Origin: Dolichospermum flos-aquae CCAP 1403/13F
GTDB taxonomy: Bacteria > Cyanobacteriota > Cyanobacteriia > Cyanobacteriales > Nostocaceae
DNA length: 64,000 bases
Reading direction: 5' to 3'
Assembly: GCF_012516395.1 (NCBI RefSeq)
Contig: NZ_CP051206.1
Span: forward strand, 4,072,001-4,136,000
Shown here piece after piece: positions 47,074 to 55,560 of the stretch. The notes below the pieces were generated by a model. That model saw nothing but the letters and a program-made list of their open reading frames with translations. It did not search any database and was not told the DNA's origin. The position numbers and the translations under genes are program-made. The first letter of the stretch is position 1, and every line of letters begins with the position of its first letter.

Positions 47074-47937
47074 TTCTTTTTCGCTAATGTGCATCGCAAT
47101 TCCTTTCTCATAATAGGCAGCTTCATTAATAAAGATTGGATAAACAGTGGAATTTCCTTGATAGAAAATTTCTTCTCCTGTGAAAGTCAGAAAAATAGGA
47201 TCACCAGGATGTAAAGGTTCATAATCTTGGAATTGAAGTTGGGGGTGAATCATCGCCTGAATTTCCCCTACTTCATTTCTCGGATAATCAATCACACCAA
47301 TTGATTTATAGACTGTTAGTGTATTATTTTTGGGTAAATCTTTTCCTTGATTATAGTCTTCAAAATAATCTAAAACACTATAAATAAGTTGTTCAGTCTG
47401 TTGAAATAATTCCGCATTTAAAATCCCTTGGGGTACAGCACCAACTTCAATTGCAAAACCCAAATCACACAAAGAACGTAGAAAACCACTACCTTGAGGT
47501 TGTTCATGAATATAAACCTTCACCAAAGGATTAACTGCACTCAAATCCGCAGCTAATTTGAGCAGGAAAGGGTGCCAATTTCCCAGAATAATACATAATC
47601 CCATATTGGCAGTAGTCGTATGTACATCAACAATTGTATCTACAGATTCTTGATTTTCTGGTTGTAATATTTGCTGAATTTCTCGCGCCCTTAATTCTTC
47701 GTAACTTGAGATTTTTGAACTTGATAATTTATCTTGATTAAAGCAACGATTCAGATCCGTATCAATATATCTTGTCCGTGCAGCAATAGCTTTAGGATTA
47801 CCAAGTAATGATAAAGTTTCAAAACTACCTCGATGAATTAAATGGGGATATTGCTGAAACTTTTTAACCAAGTAAACTCCCGTTAACTCATTACCGTGAT
47901 TTCCCCCAACAATCGCCACCCGATGAATTTGATTCAT
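47056..47937 (-). CDS. Aspartoacylase / succinylglutamate desuccinylase family protein
   Basis: A 293-residue zinc carboxypeptidase-like hydrolase. Zinc ligands and catalytic residues are in [10 protein letters not shown] (His and Glu), DTDLNRCF (Arg/Asn substrate binding) and [10 protein letters not shown] (third His), with the catalytic Glu in [11 protein letters not shown]. Family members release acetate from N-acetyl-aspartate or related acylated amino acids. The ATG at 47937 has GAGG upstream; the frame extends to 47979 without a better start. Convergent 18-bp overlap with the glycosyltransferase gene. Confidence 0.88.
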   Translation of the reverse strand: MNQIHRVAIVGGNHGNELTGVYLVKKFQQYPHLIHRGSFETLSLLGNPKAIAARTRYIDTDLNRCFNQDKLSSSKISSYEELRAREIQQILQPENQESVDTIVDVHTTTANMGLCIILGNWHPFLLKLAADLSAVNPLVKVYIHEQPQGSGFLRSLCDLGFAIEVGAVPQGILNAELFQQTEQLIYSVLDYFEDYNQGKDLPKNNTLTVYKSIGVIDYPRNEVGEIQAMIHPQLQFQDYEPLHPGDPIFLTFTGEEIFYQGNSTVYPIFINEAAYYEKGIAMHISEKELIKIG

Positions 47938-48070
47938 AAATACCTCATTTATAAGCAACTTAGCTATGAAAGTGAACACATTCTATCAGTCCATAGCCTT
48001 TTGTGCTGAGATGCTGCATAAATAATTTTCTCACAGTCCAGATGCCAATAGCAAGAGGAAGGGAGTATAA

Positions 48071-49417
48071 TTAATGATGATAAATTCTGAGATATTCTTT
48101 AAAAATGGGGGAAAGAGTATATAGTTTTTGATCATTTTCTAATTTGGATACTAAAAATCTTCTTGTTAATGATTGTAACCCGTTAATTATATCCATTGAT
48201 GATAATGATAAAAGTTGTTTTATCTCATCTCTAGATATAGGTTGATCATTTTGACTGATTTTTAATAATATCTCTTTTTCAACTTCAGATAATCTCATCC
48301 ATATTAAATCAAACAGAGATTTAAAATCTTCTGTTAAAATTAAACTATTTTCTTTGATAAATTCGGCAACTTCACCCTCAAAGACATCTTTAATTAAAAT
48401 ACTGATATACTGTAAATATTTAGGATGACTTTCATATAAATTAATTAAGTTTAACCAAGTTTCCTCATTTTTTAATCCTTGATTTTTTAATATCTCTGTA
48501 GCTGCACTATCTAAACCTGATAATTCTAAGGAATGAATTGGATAAAGTTCACTATCTAAAGAAATCATTTGTTGGCATTTTTCCTGACTGATGAGAATTA
48601 AACAACTTTGATGTTCAATTTCTGTGATCATTTGCAGGAAAGTTTTATAATCTTGATATTCAGGTTTATATTGTCCTGCAAATTGACAATTAACAAAGAT
48701 ATTTTCCAGATCATCTAAAATAATCAAACATTTTTTATTTTTAAGGATATTAAATAATTGTTTTAATTTATCATCTATAGTTGCTTTAGCTTCTTGTTGA
48801 CAAATATTCAATAAATCATCAATAAGTAAATCTAGGGATTTAGGAAACTTTAAACTTCTCCAGATAATAACTTCAAATTGTTGAAGATTTAGATCAATAA
48901 ATCTTTTCACAAGGGTAGTTTTACCAATTCCAGATAATCCTAAAACAGAGATAAAATGAGTGTGTTGATTTAATACTCCATTAGATAAAAGGTTTAATTC
49001 TTGTTCTCGTCCATAGAAACGAGTAATTTTAGGTGATAAACTTAAATCATGATAAAAAGATTTAGCTTGTTCTGTATTCTTATTATGTTGATGGTGATTT
49101 GATATTTGATTATTAGAACACCAATTAATATTATTTTTTTCAAAATTAATAATTTTAGAATTTACAACTCTTTCTATAGTCCAACAAAAATTAGATTTAT
49201 TAATATCTTGACCTAAAATTTCAGATAAAAGTTTAAATAAATTCCTACTTTCATCACCTATATAACCCTCATCATAATCATAAATATTGGCAATTTGTCT
49301 ATAAGTTTTACCATTAAATAGTTCCTCAATGATCTTTTTCTGGAGATCATCTAAATGTTTATCAGTCTTAGTAAATACTAAATTATCCACAAATCGTAAA
49401 ATTTCTGTAACAGTCAT
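48071..49417 (-). CDS. NB-ARC STAND ATPase with N-terminal vMAP-like helix domain, no sensor repeats
   Basis: A 448-residue protein. Residues 1-100 resemble the helical domain found at the start of cyanobacterial NB-ARC/WD40 proteins (LDDLQKKIIEELFNGKTYRQ, IANIYDYDEGYIGDESRNLF). The NB-ARC domain follows: FYGREQELNLLS, P-loop GLSGIGKTTLVK, Walker B KKCLIILDDLENIF. A winged helix closes it (ISRDEIKQLLS...LYTLSPIFKEYL). The usual C-terminal WD40 or TPR sensor is absent and the stop is clean. It is divergent (197 bp) from a methyltransferase-nuclease fusion. Confidence 0.8.
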   Translation of the reverse strand: MTVTEILRFVDNLVFTKTDKHLDDLQKKIIEELFNGKTYRQIANIYDYDEGYIGDESRNLFKLLSEILGQDINKSNFCWTIERVVNSKIINFEKNNINWCSNNQISNHHQHNKNTEQAKSFYHDLSLSPKITRFYGREQELNLLSNGVLNQHTHFISVLGLSGIGKTTLVKRFIDLNLQQFEVIIWRSLKFPKSLDLLIDDLLNICQQEAKATIDDKLKQLFNILKNKKCLIILDDLENIFVNCQFAGQYKPEYQDYKTFLQMITEIEHQSCLILISQEKCQQMISLDSELYPIHSLELSGLDSAATEILKNQGLKNEETWLNLINLYESHPKYLQYISILIKDVFEGEVAEFIKENSLILTEDFKSLFDLIWMRLSEVEKEILLKISQNDQPISRDEIKQLLSLSSMDIINGLQSLTRRFLVSKLENDQKLYTLSPIFKEYLRIYHH

Positions 49418-49614
49418 AAAACTTAGATGAGTTAACCTTTGTAGCCATTATAACTCAATCCGTTTCCAGATTATCAGGGTTTTTCAGGTATTTTCTTAAA
49501 ATTTCTTAATAAAACATCAGAGAATATCCCATATTTTCTAGTATGACAAAAAAGTAATTAAGTATAAGAATGATTAATCAGGTTTAATTTAAGCAAAATG
49601 ATTGCACAAAAACA

Positions 49615-51201
49615 ATGGTTAGTCAACTTTATTATGGCGATAATTTAGAAGTTTTAAGACGTTACATTAAAGATGAGTCTGTTGACTTATGTTATATTGA
49701 TCCTCCTTTTAATTCTAAACGCAATTATAATCAAATTTATAATAATATTGGTGGAGAAGATAAAGCACAAGCTCAAGCATTTATTGATACTTGGGAATGG
49801 GATGATCACGCTATTCGGGGAATAGATGAAATCATTACTAATTATCATGGTTTATTTACTCAACAATGTATTGCTTTAATTACAGGTTTAAGTAATGTTT
49901 TAGGGAAAGGAAGTTTACTCGCTTATTTAGTGAGTATGACTTTAAGAATAACAGAAATTCATCGAGTTTTGAAACCTACAGGAAGTTTTTATCTACATTG
50001 TGATCCTAGTGCGAGTCATTATTTAAAGTTAATATTAGATGCTGTTTTTTGTTCTCAGGGTGGAGAATTTATAAACGAAATTGTTTGGAAAAGACGTACA
50101 AACACGGTAAAAGCAATTACTAAATCTTTTTCAACATTAAATGATATTATTTATTTTTATGTTAAATCGTCAAAAAATTATTATTTTGATATTCAGTATG
50201 AAGATTATCCTAGCGAATATCTTAGAAGGTTTAAATATGAAGATGAATATGGTAGATATCGTTGGCAAGTAATGGCTACTTATTCTCAAGAAAGATTAGA
50301 ACAACTTAAAAAAGAAAACAAAGTTAGATTTTCACCAACTGCTAAACACCCTGAATTTAAACAATATTTACATGATTTAAAAGGTATACCTCTTACAAAT
50401 CTTTGGATGGATATTGATATGATAAATTCACAATCAAAAGAAAGATTAGGATATCCAACACAAAAGCCAGAAGCATTATTAGAAAGAATAATTAAAGCCA
50501 GTTCTAATGAAAATGATATAATATTAGATGCTTATTGTGGATGTGGGACAACTGTTGCAGTTTGCCAAAAATTAGATAGACAATGGATAGGAATTGATAT
50601 TACTTATCAAAGTATTAGTTTAATTTTAAAAAGATTAGAAGACAGCTTTGGTAAAGAATTTGTAGATAACATCAAACTTCATGGTATTCCTAAAGATATA
50701 GAAAGTGCAAAAGCATTAGCAAATAAAGCAGATGATCGCACTCGTAAAGAGTTTGAAAAATGGGCAATATTAACTTATACTAACAATAGAGCCATAATTA
50801 ACACTAAAAAAGGTGCAGATAAAGGTGTAGATGGAACTGTTTTATTTTATGGTGATAAAGGTGAAGCAGAAAAGGTAATTTTCCAAGTTAAATCTGGTAA
50901 AGTCAAATCAGGAGATATCCGAGATTTACTAGGAACAATGACCCTAGAAAATGCCAGTATAGCTATATTTATAACCTTAGAAAATCCTACAAAAGATATG
51001 TTGAAAACTGCCAAATCTGCTGGCTTTTATCAAAACAAACTCATGACTCATAGTTGTGATAAAATTCAGATTGTTACAGTTAAAGATATTATTGAAAATA
51101 AACAGAAGTTCATGATGACTTTAGCTTTTGAAGTTCTTAAAAGTGCAGAAAAATACAAAGAAATCAGAGTTAATCAGATAGAGATGGACTTAGATATTTA
51201 A
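49615..51201 (+). CDS. Beta-class DNA methyltransferase fused to an Mrr-like nuclease domain
   Basis: A 528-residue fusion. The methyltransferase half has catalytic motif IV DPPF (29-32) before the AdoMet motif I DAYCGCGTT (near 304-312), the beta-class order; it also has TQKPEALLERII just before motif I. From about 370 a PD-(D/E)XK domain follows with RKEFEKWAIL, KGADKGVDG (Asp406) and IFQVKSG (Gln424-Lys426), the Mrr/restriction core D-x(17)-Q-x-K. So one chain may both methylate and cut DNA (type IIG-like), or the nuclease may sense methylation. No specificity subunit lies beside it. Confidence 0.82.
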   Translation: MVSQLYYGDNLEVLRRYIKDESVDLCYIDPPFNSKRNYNQIYNNIGGEDKAQAQAFIDTWEWDDHAIRGIDEIITNYHGLFTQQCIALITGLSNVLGKGSLLAYLVSMTLRITEIHRVLKPTGSFYLHCDPSASHYLKLILDAVFCSQGGEFINEIVWKRRTNTVKAITKSFSTLNDIIYFYVKSSKNYYFDIQYEDYPSEYLRRFKYEDEYGRYRWQVMATYSQERLEQLKKENKVRFSPTAKHPEFKQYLHDLKGIPLTNLWMDIDMINSQSKERLGYPTQKPEALLERIIKASSNENDIILDAYCGCGTTVAVCQKLDRQWIGIDITYQSISLILKRLEDSFGKEFVDNIKLHGIPKDIESAKALANKADDRTRKEFEKWAILTYTNNRAIINTKKGADKGVDGTVLFYGDKGEAEKVIFQVKSGKVKSGDIRDLLGTMTLENASIAIFITLENPTKDMLKTAKSAGFYQNKLMTHSCDKIQIVTVKDIIENKQKFMMTLAFEVLKSAEKYKEIRVNQIEMDLDI

Positions 51202-51268
51202 TACTTTTTCAAGTAGGTTGGGTTGAGGTAATGTTCGCGGAGCGTTATTCATACCCCTAAGAACAACA

Positions 51269-51301
51269 AGATCCCCGACTTCTTAAAGAAGTCGGGGATC
51301 T
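51269..51301. repeat. AGATCCCCGACTTCTT palindrome, copy 6
   Basis: 16-bp perfect arms with one central A, identical in sequence to copy 5. It separates the methyltransferase gene from the convergent antitoxin gene. Confidence 0.85.
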
Positions 51302-51315
51302 GATTTTTGCAATGT

Positions 51316-51483
51316 TCACAAACTCTCTTTTATTTCCTGAATTGGAGTATCATCAACATCAATATCACCTGCTTCTGGTAGGAGAATAATTACCTTAACA
51401 GTATTAAAATTATCAATTTCTAAAGGATAATCTAAGGTTAATTGCCCTTCTTGTATTTTTCCAGTAACTTCTAAGGCTTTCAT
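51316..51483 (-). CDS. Small antitoxin-like protein (orphan)
   Basis: 55 residues: MKALEVTGKIQEGQLTLDYP, then LEIDNFNTVKVIILLPEA and an acidic tail. The opening is a well-known pattern of small cyanobacterial antitoxins (KALEVTGKI...GQL.LD.PL). No intact toxin frame is adjacent on either side. Confidence 0.65.
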   Translation of the reverse strand: MKALEVTGKIQEGQLTLDYPLEIDNFNTVKVIILLPEAGDIDVDDTPIQEIKESL

Positions 51484-51627
51484 AGTTTCTAGCTGCTTTT
51501 TGTTTAACTAATTTTGATGTAGAAGATATTTCTATTACATTTTGTCATATTTTCCTAGAATTATTGTCTGATAATTTCGATGCACCATTAGAAGAATTTG
51601 AAAATTAACCATGCAAGTTAGCATTTT

Positions 51628-52230
51628 TTATTGTTTATTTAACCATCCTTCTAAATTAGGTATCTTACTAAAATAATTAATTCCCAAATTAGCTAATATC
51701 TGTTGAATATTAGTATTACCAAATTCCTTGGTATTTTCACTAAAAAAAGCTTTGTTAATTGATAAATTATTTTCAGCATGAGCTAAAATAACCTGTAAAA
51801 TAAAATCATCTCTTCTTTGATTTTTCCCAAGTAGTAAAGGATTATTTAAAGTAGCTTCTAACATTTTAATGCTTGGTTCAATCAATTCACCATGATTTTT
51901 TAAATATTCGAGAATATTCAAAAAACGTTTTTTAAAATCAGTTAATATGTCATCATAATCAATTAAAGAACTTTCTAAATAATTAACAAAAGATTGAGAG
52001 TTATTTAATTCTTTATTTCGTTTAGCTTCATTCATTTCTATTTGAATAGTTTGAGAAAAAGATTGACTACGTTTTTCTTCTCTTTCTATTGCTACTAATG
52101 TTTCCATTAAACAAATACTAGGAATGACAAATTGTAAATTATTTGAAGAATCATAGACAAAATCTTCTAATTCTTTGTTTCTTCCTTTGGCAATTGCCAT
52201 AATTGAATTAGTTTCTAAATAAATAATCAT
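51628..52230 (-). CDS. PIN-like domain protein of an overlapping pair
   Basis: A 200-residue protein. It begins MIIYLETNSIMAIAKGRNKE, which resembles the first PIN motif with Glu replacing Asp (YLETN). It also has PSICLMETLVAIEREE (conserved Glu) and, late, RRDDFILQVILAHAENN and KAFFSENTKEFG, matching the remaining acidic sites of PIN ribonucleases. The central 70 residues are a helical insertion. It overlaps the upstream gene by 4 bp (ATGA), so the pair is coupled. Toxin-like activity is inferred. Confidence 0.6.
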   Translation of the reverse strand: MIIYLETNSIMAIAKGRNKELEDFVYDSSNNLQFVIPSICLMETLVAIEREEKRSQSFSQTIQIEMNEAKRNKELNNSQSFVNYLESSLIDYDDILTDFKKRFLNILEYLKNHGELIEPSIKMLEATLNNPLLLGKNQRRDDFILQVILAHAENNLSINKAFFSENTKEFGNTNIQQILANLGINYFSKIPNLEGWLNKQ

Positions 52231-52670
52231 AATAATTCTAACTCCTCTGTCGTACCATCAAACAAAAGAGTAAATAAGCCAATTTCCTTCATTTCCTCAA
52301 TGTAAGGGGGGGTTTCACTTTTCCAATGATAAGCTAAATCTCTTAACCATGATTGAGTTAAAGTTATTAAAGTAGATTGATAGATGATTCCTTCGATGCT
52401 TTTTGGATTATAATGTTCTAAAACCTTTTTCGTGTCCAATCTTGCTACTTCTACAAAAGTTGGACTCTTAAAGATTCTCATGACATTAGAATTAACAAAC
52501 ATTAAAAAAGGAATATGCTGGTATTGTTCCATTTTTAAGATATTAAGATCCGGGGAAGAATACATAGCGGAAAATCTCACATCTATGATCAAAATATATT
52601 TATCATCTTTATCTTTAGCAGCAATTGCTGGTTGAAAATCAATTATAGTTGGAGGTTGTATTTTTAACAT
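52227..52670 (-). CDS. Upstream partner of the PIN-like protein; unknown family
   Basis: A 147-residue protein that I cannot place. MLKIQPPTIIDFQPAIAAKD, KYILIIDVRF and IPFLMFVNSNVMRIF look like a small alpha/beta domain, somewhat like the degenerate PD-(D/E)XK N-terminal part of restriction or antitoxin proteins. The C-terminal half is helical (VLEHYNPKSIEGIIYQSTLI, SWLRDLAYHW). A 4-bp overlap with the PIN-like gene supports a two-gene module in which this would be the antitoxin or sensor. Confidence 0.5.
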   Translation of the reverse strand: MLKIQPPTIIDFQPAIAAKDKDDKYILIIDVRFSAMYSSPDLNILKMEQYQHIPFLMFVNSNVMRIFKSPTFVEVARLDTKKVLEHYNPKSIEGIIYQSTLITLTQSWLRDLAYHWKSETPPYIEEMKEIGLFTLLFDGTTEELELL

Positions 52671-52766
52671 GGTATTTAACCTCTTGCTTAATAGTTTAAC
52701 TACTTTTCATGCAATAAATATTTGTACTAAATTTTATCATAATTTATCAATAAAATGTGAAAAGCT

Positions 52767-52873
52767 GGCGACTAGAAGTCGCGGCTACACGGGCAAAACC
52801 CACCTGCGTGGGTTGATTTTTCATTAGTCCACGCAGGTGGACTTTGTTTGTGTAGTAGCGACTTCTAGTCGCC
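52767..52873. repeat. 107-bp nested inverted-repeat element
   Basis: Outer arms GGCGACTAGAAGTCGC and GCGACTTCTAGTCGCC are perfect. Inside lie two smaller hairpins, CCCACCTGCGTGGG and TCCACGCAGGTGGA, which can also pair with each other. Non-coding; MITE-like or structural. Confidence 0.85.
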
Positions 52874-52889
52874 TAAAATTTTTAAACTC

Positions 52890-53057
52890 TAAGAGGATGT
52901 TTGAAAAGTTTTTAATGTATAAATAAACCCCTCTCCAAACCTCTCCCCGACGCGGGGAGAGGCTTTGAAACCCCCATTCCCTGGCAGGGAAGGGGGCTGG
53001 GGGGGTTAGGTTTTTGGAAATTATTGGTTTCATCTAATACTTTTCAAACAACTTCTA
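52890..53057. mobile_element. MITE-like element
   Basis: Ends AGAGGATGTTTGAAAAGT and ACTTTTCAAACAACTTCT form imperfect terminal inverted repeats. The interior holds C/G-rich hairpins (CCTCTCCCCGACGCGGGGAGAGG, then CCCCCATTCCCTGGCAGGGA). There is no coding capacity. The ends recall IS-derived MITEs of Nostocales. Confidence 0.6.
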
Positions 53058-53072
53058 AGAAGGGGTTTTAAT

Positions 53073-54497
53073 TTAACTCTGTGGTCTGCTGTAGTATTTA
53101 TGACCTGCCATAGCCATTGCTAAAAATCCCCACATAATCATCCCCGCAATACTCAGCATCCCGCTATAGATAATTAACTGAGCGCAAGAACTGATACCAA
53201 TAGCGCGGGCAGCACTGAGAAAACTATCAAAGCGACCTTCTGTATAATTACTAACCGTAACTAGCAGCAATACTAACCCACTAATATAGGGTATAGCACC
53301 AATCCAACCCAAGGTAAAAAACATATCTAAAATGCCGCTATCAATAACAATCACTTCTATTTGTCCAGTTTTTTCATTTACTTTCCAGATATTTCCAAAG
53401 CCGTTACCGACAACATTAGAAAGAGCTAAATTCAGGTTTCTGTCATAAGTTGCGGATCTATCTCTAAAACTACCATCTTCTTCCAGATTAGAAAAACTTT
53501 CAAATCGAGTGGTAATGACTTTAGAAAGCGGTTCAATAGTTACCAAGGGAATAACACAGATTGTCATCACTAAAATTATAGTAATTAATCGCATTTGAAT
53601 CTGGGGTTTTACTGAACCAAAAATCATAATAATTCCTAATAACCAGCCGCCCCAACTTGTTCGCACTTGGGAAAGTAAAAATGATAAATAACCCACAGCA
53701 GAAGCTGGGAAAATTAATGGACCAGTGCTGGTAAATAATAATAGTAACCCAGCTTGCATGACAGTCCCAAATGGACCTGGTGAGTGGAGTGTACTCCAGA
53801 CGCGCATTCCAAAAGGAATTGGGTGTCCAGCACTGGTAAACATTTTCGATTCGATTAGCCAATATCTGTCCCATTCAGGAGCGACAACAAATTGATAGAC
53901 ACCGTAAGCACCAAGGATGAGTACACACCAAATAAATGTTCTTTGCAGATGTTGACGATAACTGGGATAATCTCGCCAATTAGAAAATAGGTGAAAAGCA
54001 AAAATTATGGGACTTAACCAATCTAAAAAACTCCGAACTACAGGGAGTGGTTGATTGTAAATTAAACCTATTAAACATCCATAAGAAACTCCTATAGCAG
54101 CTAAAAGAAATGGTAGTCCCCCTTGCCGAAGAGTGCTAGGTAGATGTTTTAAAAAGGTGAATATTGTCAGGAATACGACTAAATAAGGTGCAATTAACAT
54201 TTGTCTGGTGGGGTCCCAGCCAATTTTATAGTCAACTAAACGAGTGATTAAGGGGGTGAGAAACCATATCCACCAGGTGAAGCCGATATAGTGAATGGGA
54301 TGCCGCAAGTATAAAAACGCCGCTACTAGAAAAGCAGTGGCGGGAAAAACGAGGCGTAAACTGCCTGTACTGGTAAAGTAGCAAGCTGTGATCAGGAGGA
54401 TAAAAGCAAGAATGATCATCCAACTTTGGGCAGATCGATCTTGGGGAGAAAATTGTTCTTTTAAAACTGTATTGGAAAGTGTTGGTTTGGAAATCAT
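53073..54497 (-). CDS. O-antigen ligase / polymerase-like membrane protein of the envelope polysaccharide cluster
   Basis: A 474-residue protein with about 11 hydrophobic segments. A long periplasmic loop before the last helices holds TRFESFSNLEEDGSFRDR, the SF...R motif of the Wzy/O-antigen-ligase family. It should join repeat units or transfer a finished glycan. It is the last gene of the minus-strand polysaccharide set; 100 bp separate it from the GT2 gene, with a palindrome in between. In Anabaena PCC 7120 the HEP island also contains such a gene downstream of hepA (from memory). Confidence 0.82.
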   Translation of the reverse strand: MISKPTLSNTVLKEQFSPQDRSAQSWMIILAFILLITACYFTSTGSLRLVFPATAFLVAAFLYLRHPIHYIGFTWWIWFLTPLITRLVDYKIGWDPTRQMLIAPYLVVFLTIFTFLKHLPSTLRQGGLPFLLAAIGVSYGCLIGLIYNQPLPVVRSFLDWLSPIIFAFHLFSNWRDYPSYRQHLQRTFIWCVLILGAYGVYQFVVAPEWDRYWLIESKMFTSAGHPIPFGMRVWSTLHSPGPFGTVMQAGLLLLFTSTGPLIFPASAVGYLSFLLSQVRTSWGGWLLGIIMIFGSVKPQIQMRLITIILVMTICVIPLVTIEPLSKVITTRFESFSNLEEDGSFRDRSATYDRNLNLALSNVVGNGFGNIWKVNEKTGQIEVIVIDSGILDMFFTLGWIGAIPYISGLVLLLVTVSNYTEGRFDSFLSAARAIGISSCAQLIIYSGMLSIAGMIMWGFLAMAMAGHKYYSRPQS

Positions 54498-54536
54498 TTT
54501 GATCTGAATATTCTATAAAAAGTTTAGTTAGGAGAT

Positions 54537-54569
54537 AGATCCCCGACTTCTTGAAGAAGTCGGGGATCT
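54537..54569. repeat. AGATCCCCGACTTCTT palindrome, copy 7, with an extra half
   Basis: Perfect 16-bp arms with one G between them. A further AAGAAGTCGGGGATCT half-site follows directly to 54585. Confidence 0.85.
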
Positions 54570-54597
54570 AAGAAGTCGGGGATCTGGGTTGGGGTAG

Positions 54598-55560
54598 TTA
54601 ATAGTTAAAATGTTGTTTTTTAAGGGCGAATTTTTGAGATTTCATGCTATATTTTTGATATCCTAACCATCTTCCTCGTAAGGATGCTCGCAATTTTTTA
54701 CTGGCGATTTCTTTTTGTTGGGGAAATAGTCTCAGCCATTGACATATTCCTAAACTTTCTCTTGTACCAACTAAAATTGACCAGGATAAAAATACAATTT
54801 GACGCAGGGGTGAAAGATGTTCTAATAAAATTAAGGTTTCGTTGTGGACTAGGTTAATTAATGCGGTGTCGTTAAAGTTGTGGCGTTGATCTTCATCAAA
54901 TCTTTGGGCGGGATAGTGATCTACTGCAATGCTGGGATCATAAATCATTTTCCATCCAGCGCGTTTGAGGGTGAGGGCAAAGGACATTTCAAAATGTACC
55001 TGTGCGCCCGTTCCTTGCATTCTGTCATCAAATCGCAATTTGCCAATCGCCTGGGTACGAAAGCTCATATTCACACCTTTGAGAACATCAACTTCACGGG
55101 GTGCGCCTACTCCTAAGTGATGGTTGCCAATGACACGCCCGCACCATTGCAATTTACCAACTATGGGACGGGAACCATTTTCTAATTTGTCTCCTTGATA
55201 CACCCAATCACGACCACCTACGCCACCAATGGTATAATTAACGCTGAAGTGAGTATTAATTTTGGCTAACCAATCCGGGTGGGGAGCGGCATCATCATCG
55301 GTGATGGAAAGAATGTCTCCCTGTACTTGTGCTAGTCCGGCGTTGAGGGCGGCGACGACTCCCGGCTGGGTGACGGTGACAATCTGTAAGGGGAGGAGGT
55401 GGGGCGGAAATTGGTGGAGGAATTGCTGGGTTTCTGTGTCTGTATCTCTGACAACAACGATCGCCTGATCAACTGATTTAGTTTGCTGTTGCAGTGCTTT
55501 CAGACACCGGGCTAGGTCTTGAGGACGGCGATAGGTGGGGATGAGAACTGTGTTTCTCAT
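54598..55560 (-). CDS. Family 2 glycosyltransferase
   Basis: A 320-residue GT-A enzyme. It starts MRNTVLIPTYRRPQDLARCL and has the DxD-type DILSITDDDAAPHPDW, then FRTQAIGKLRFDDRMQGTGA as the acceptor-binding helix. It adds one sugar to the envelope polysaccharide repeat. The start lies inside the 3' end of the upstream GT4 gene (83-bp overlap in another frame), so translation is probably coupled. A hydrophobic C-terminal stretch (IVFLSWSILVG) could bind the membrane. Confidence 0.88.
   Translation of the reverse strand: MRNTVLIPTYRRPQDLARCLKALQQQTKSVDQAIVVVRDTDTETQQFLHQFPPHLLPLQIVTVTQPGVVAALNAGLAQVQGDILSITDDDAAPHPDWLAKINTHFSVNYTIGGVGGRDWVYQGDKLENGSRPIVGKLQWCGRVIGNHHLGVGAPREVDVLKGVNMSFRTQAIGKLRFDDRMQGTGAQVHFEMSFALTLKRAGWKMIYDPSIAVDHYPAQRFDEDQRHNFNDTALINLVHNETLILLEHLSPLRQIVFLSWSILVGTRESLGICQWLRLFPQQKEIASKKLRASLRGRWLGYQKYSMKSQKFALKKQHFNY

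Noticed and set aside
51486-51608. Protein-like plus-strand reading frame
   Set aside because: It has no start codon and a stop at its beginning; kept only as a possible remnant and not listed as a gene.
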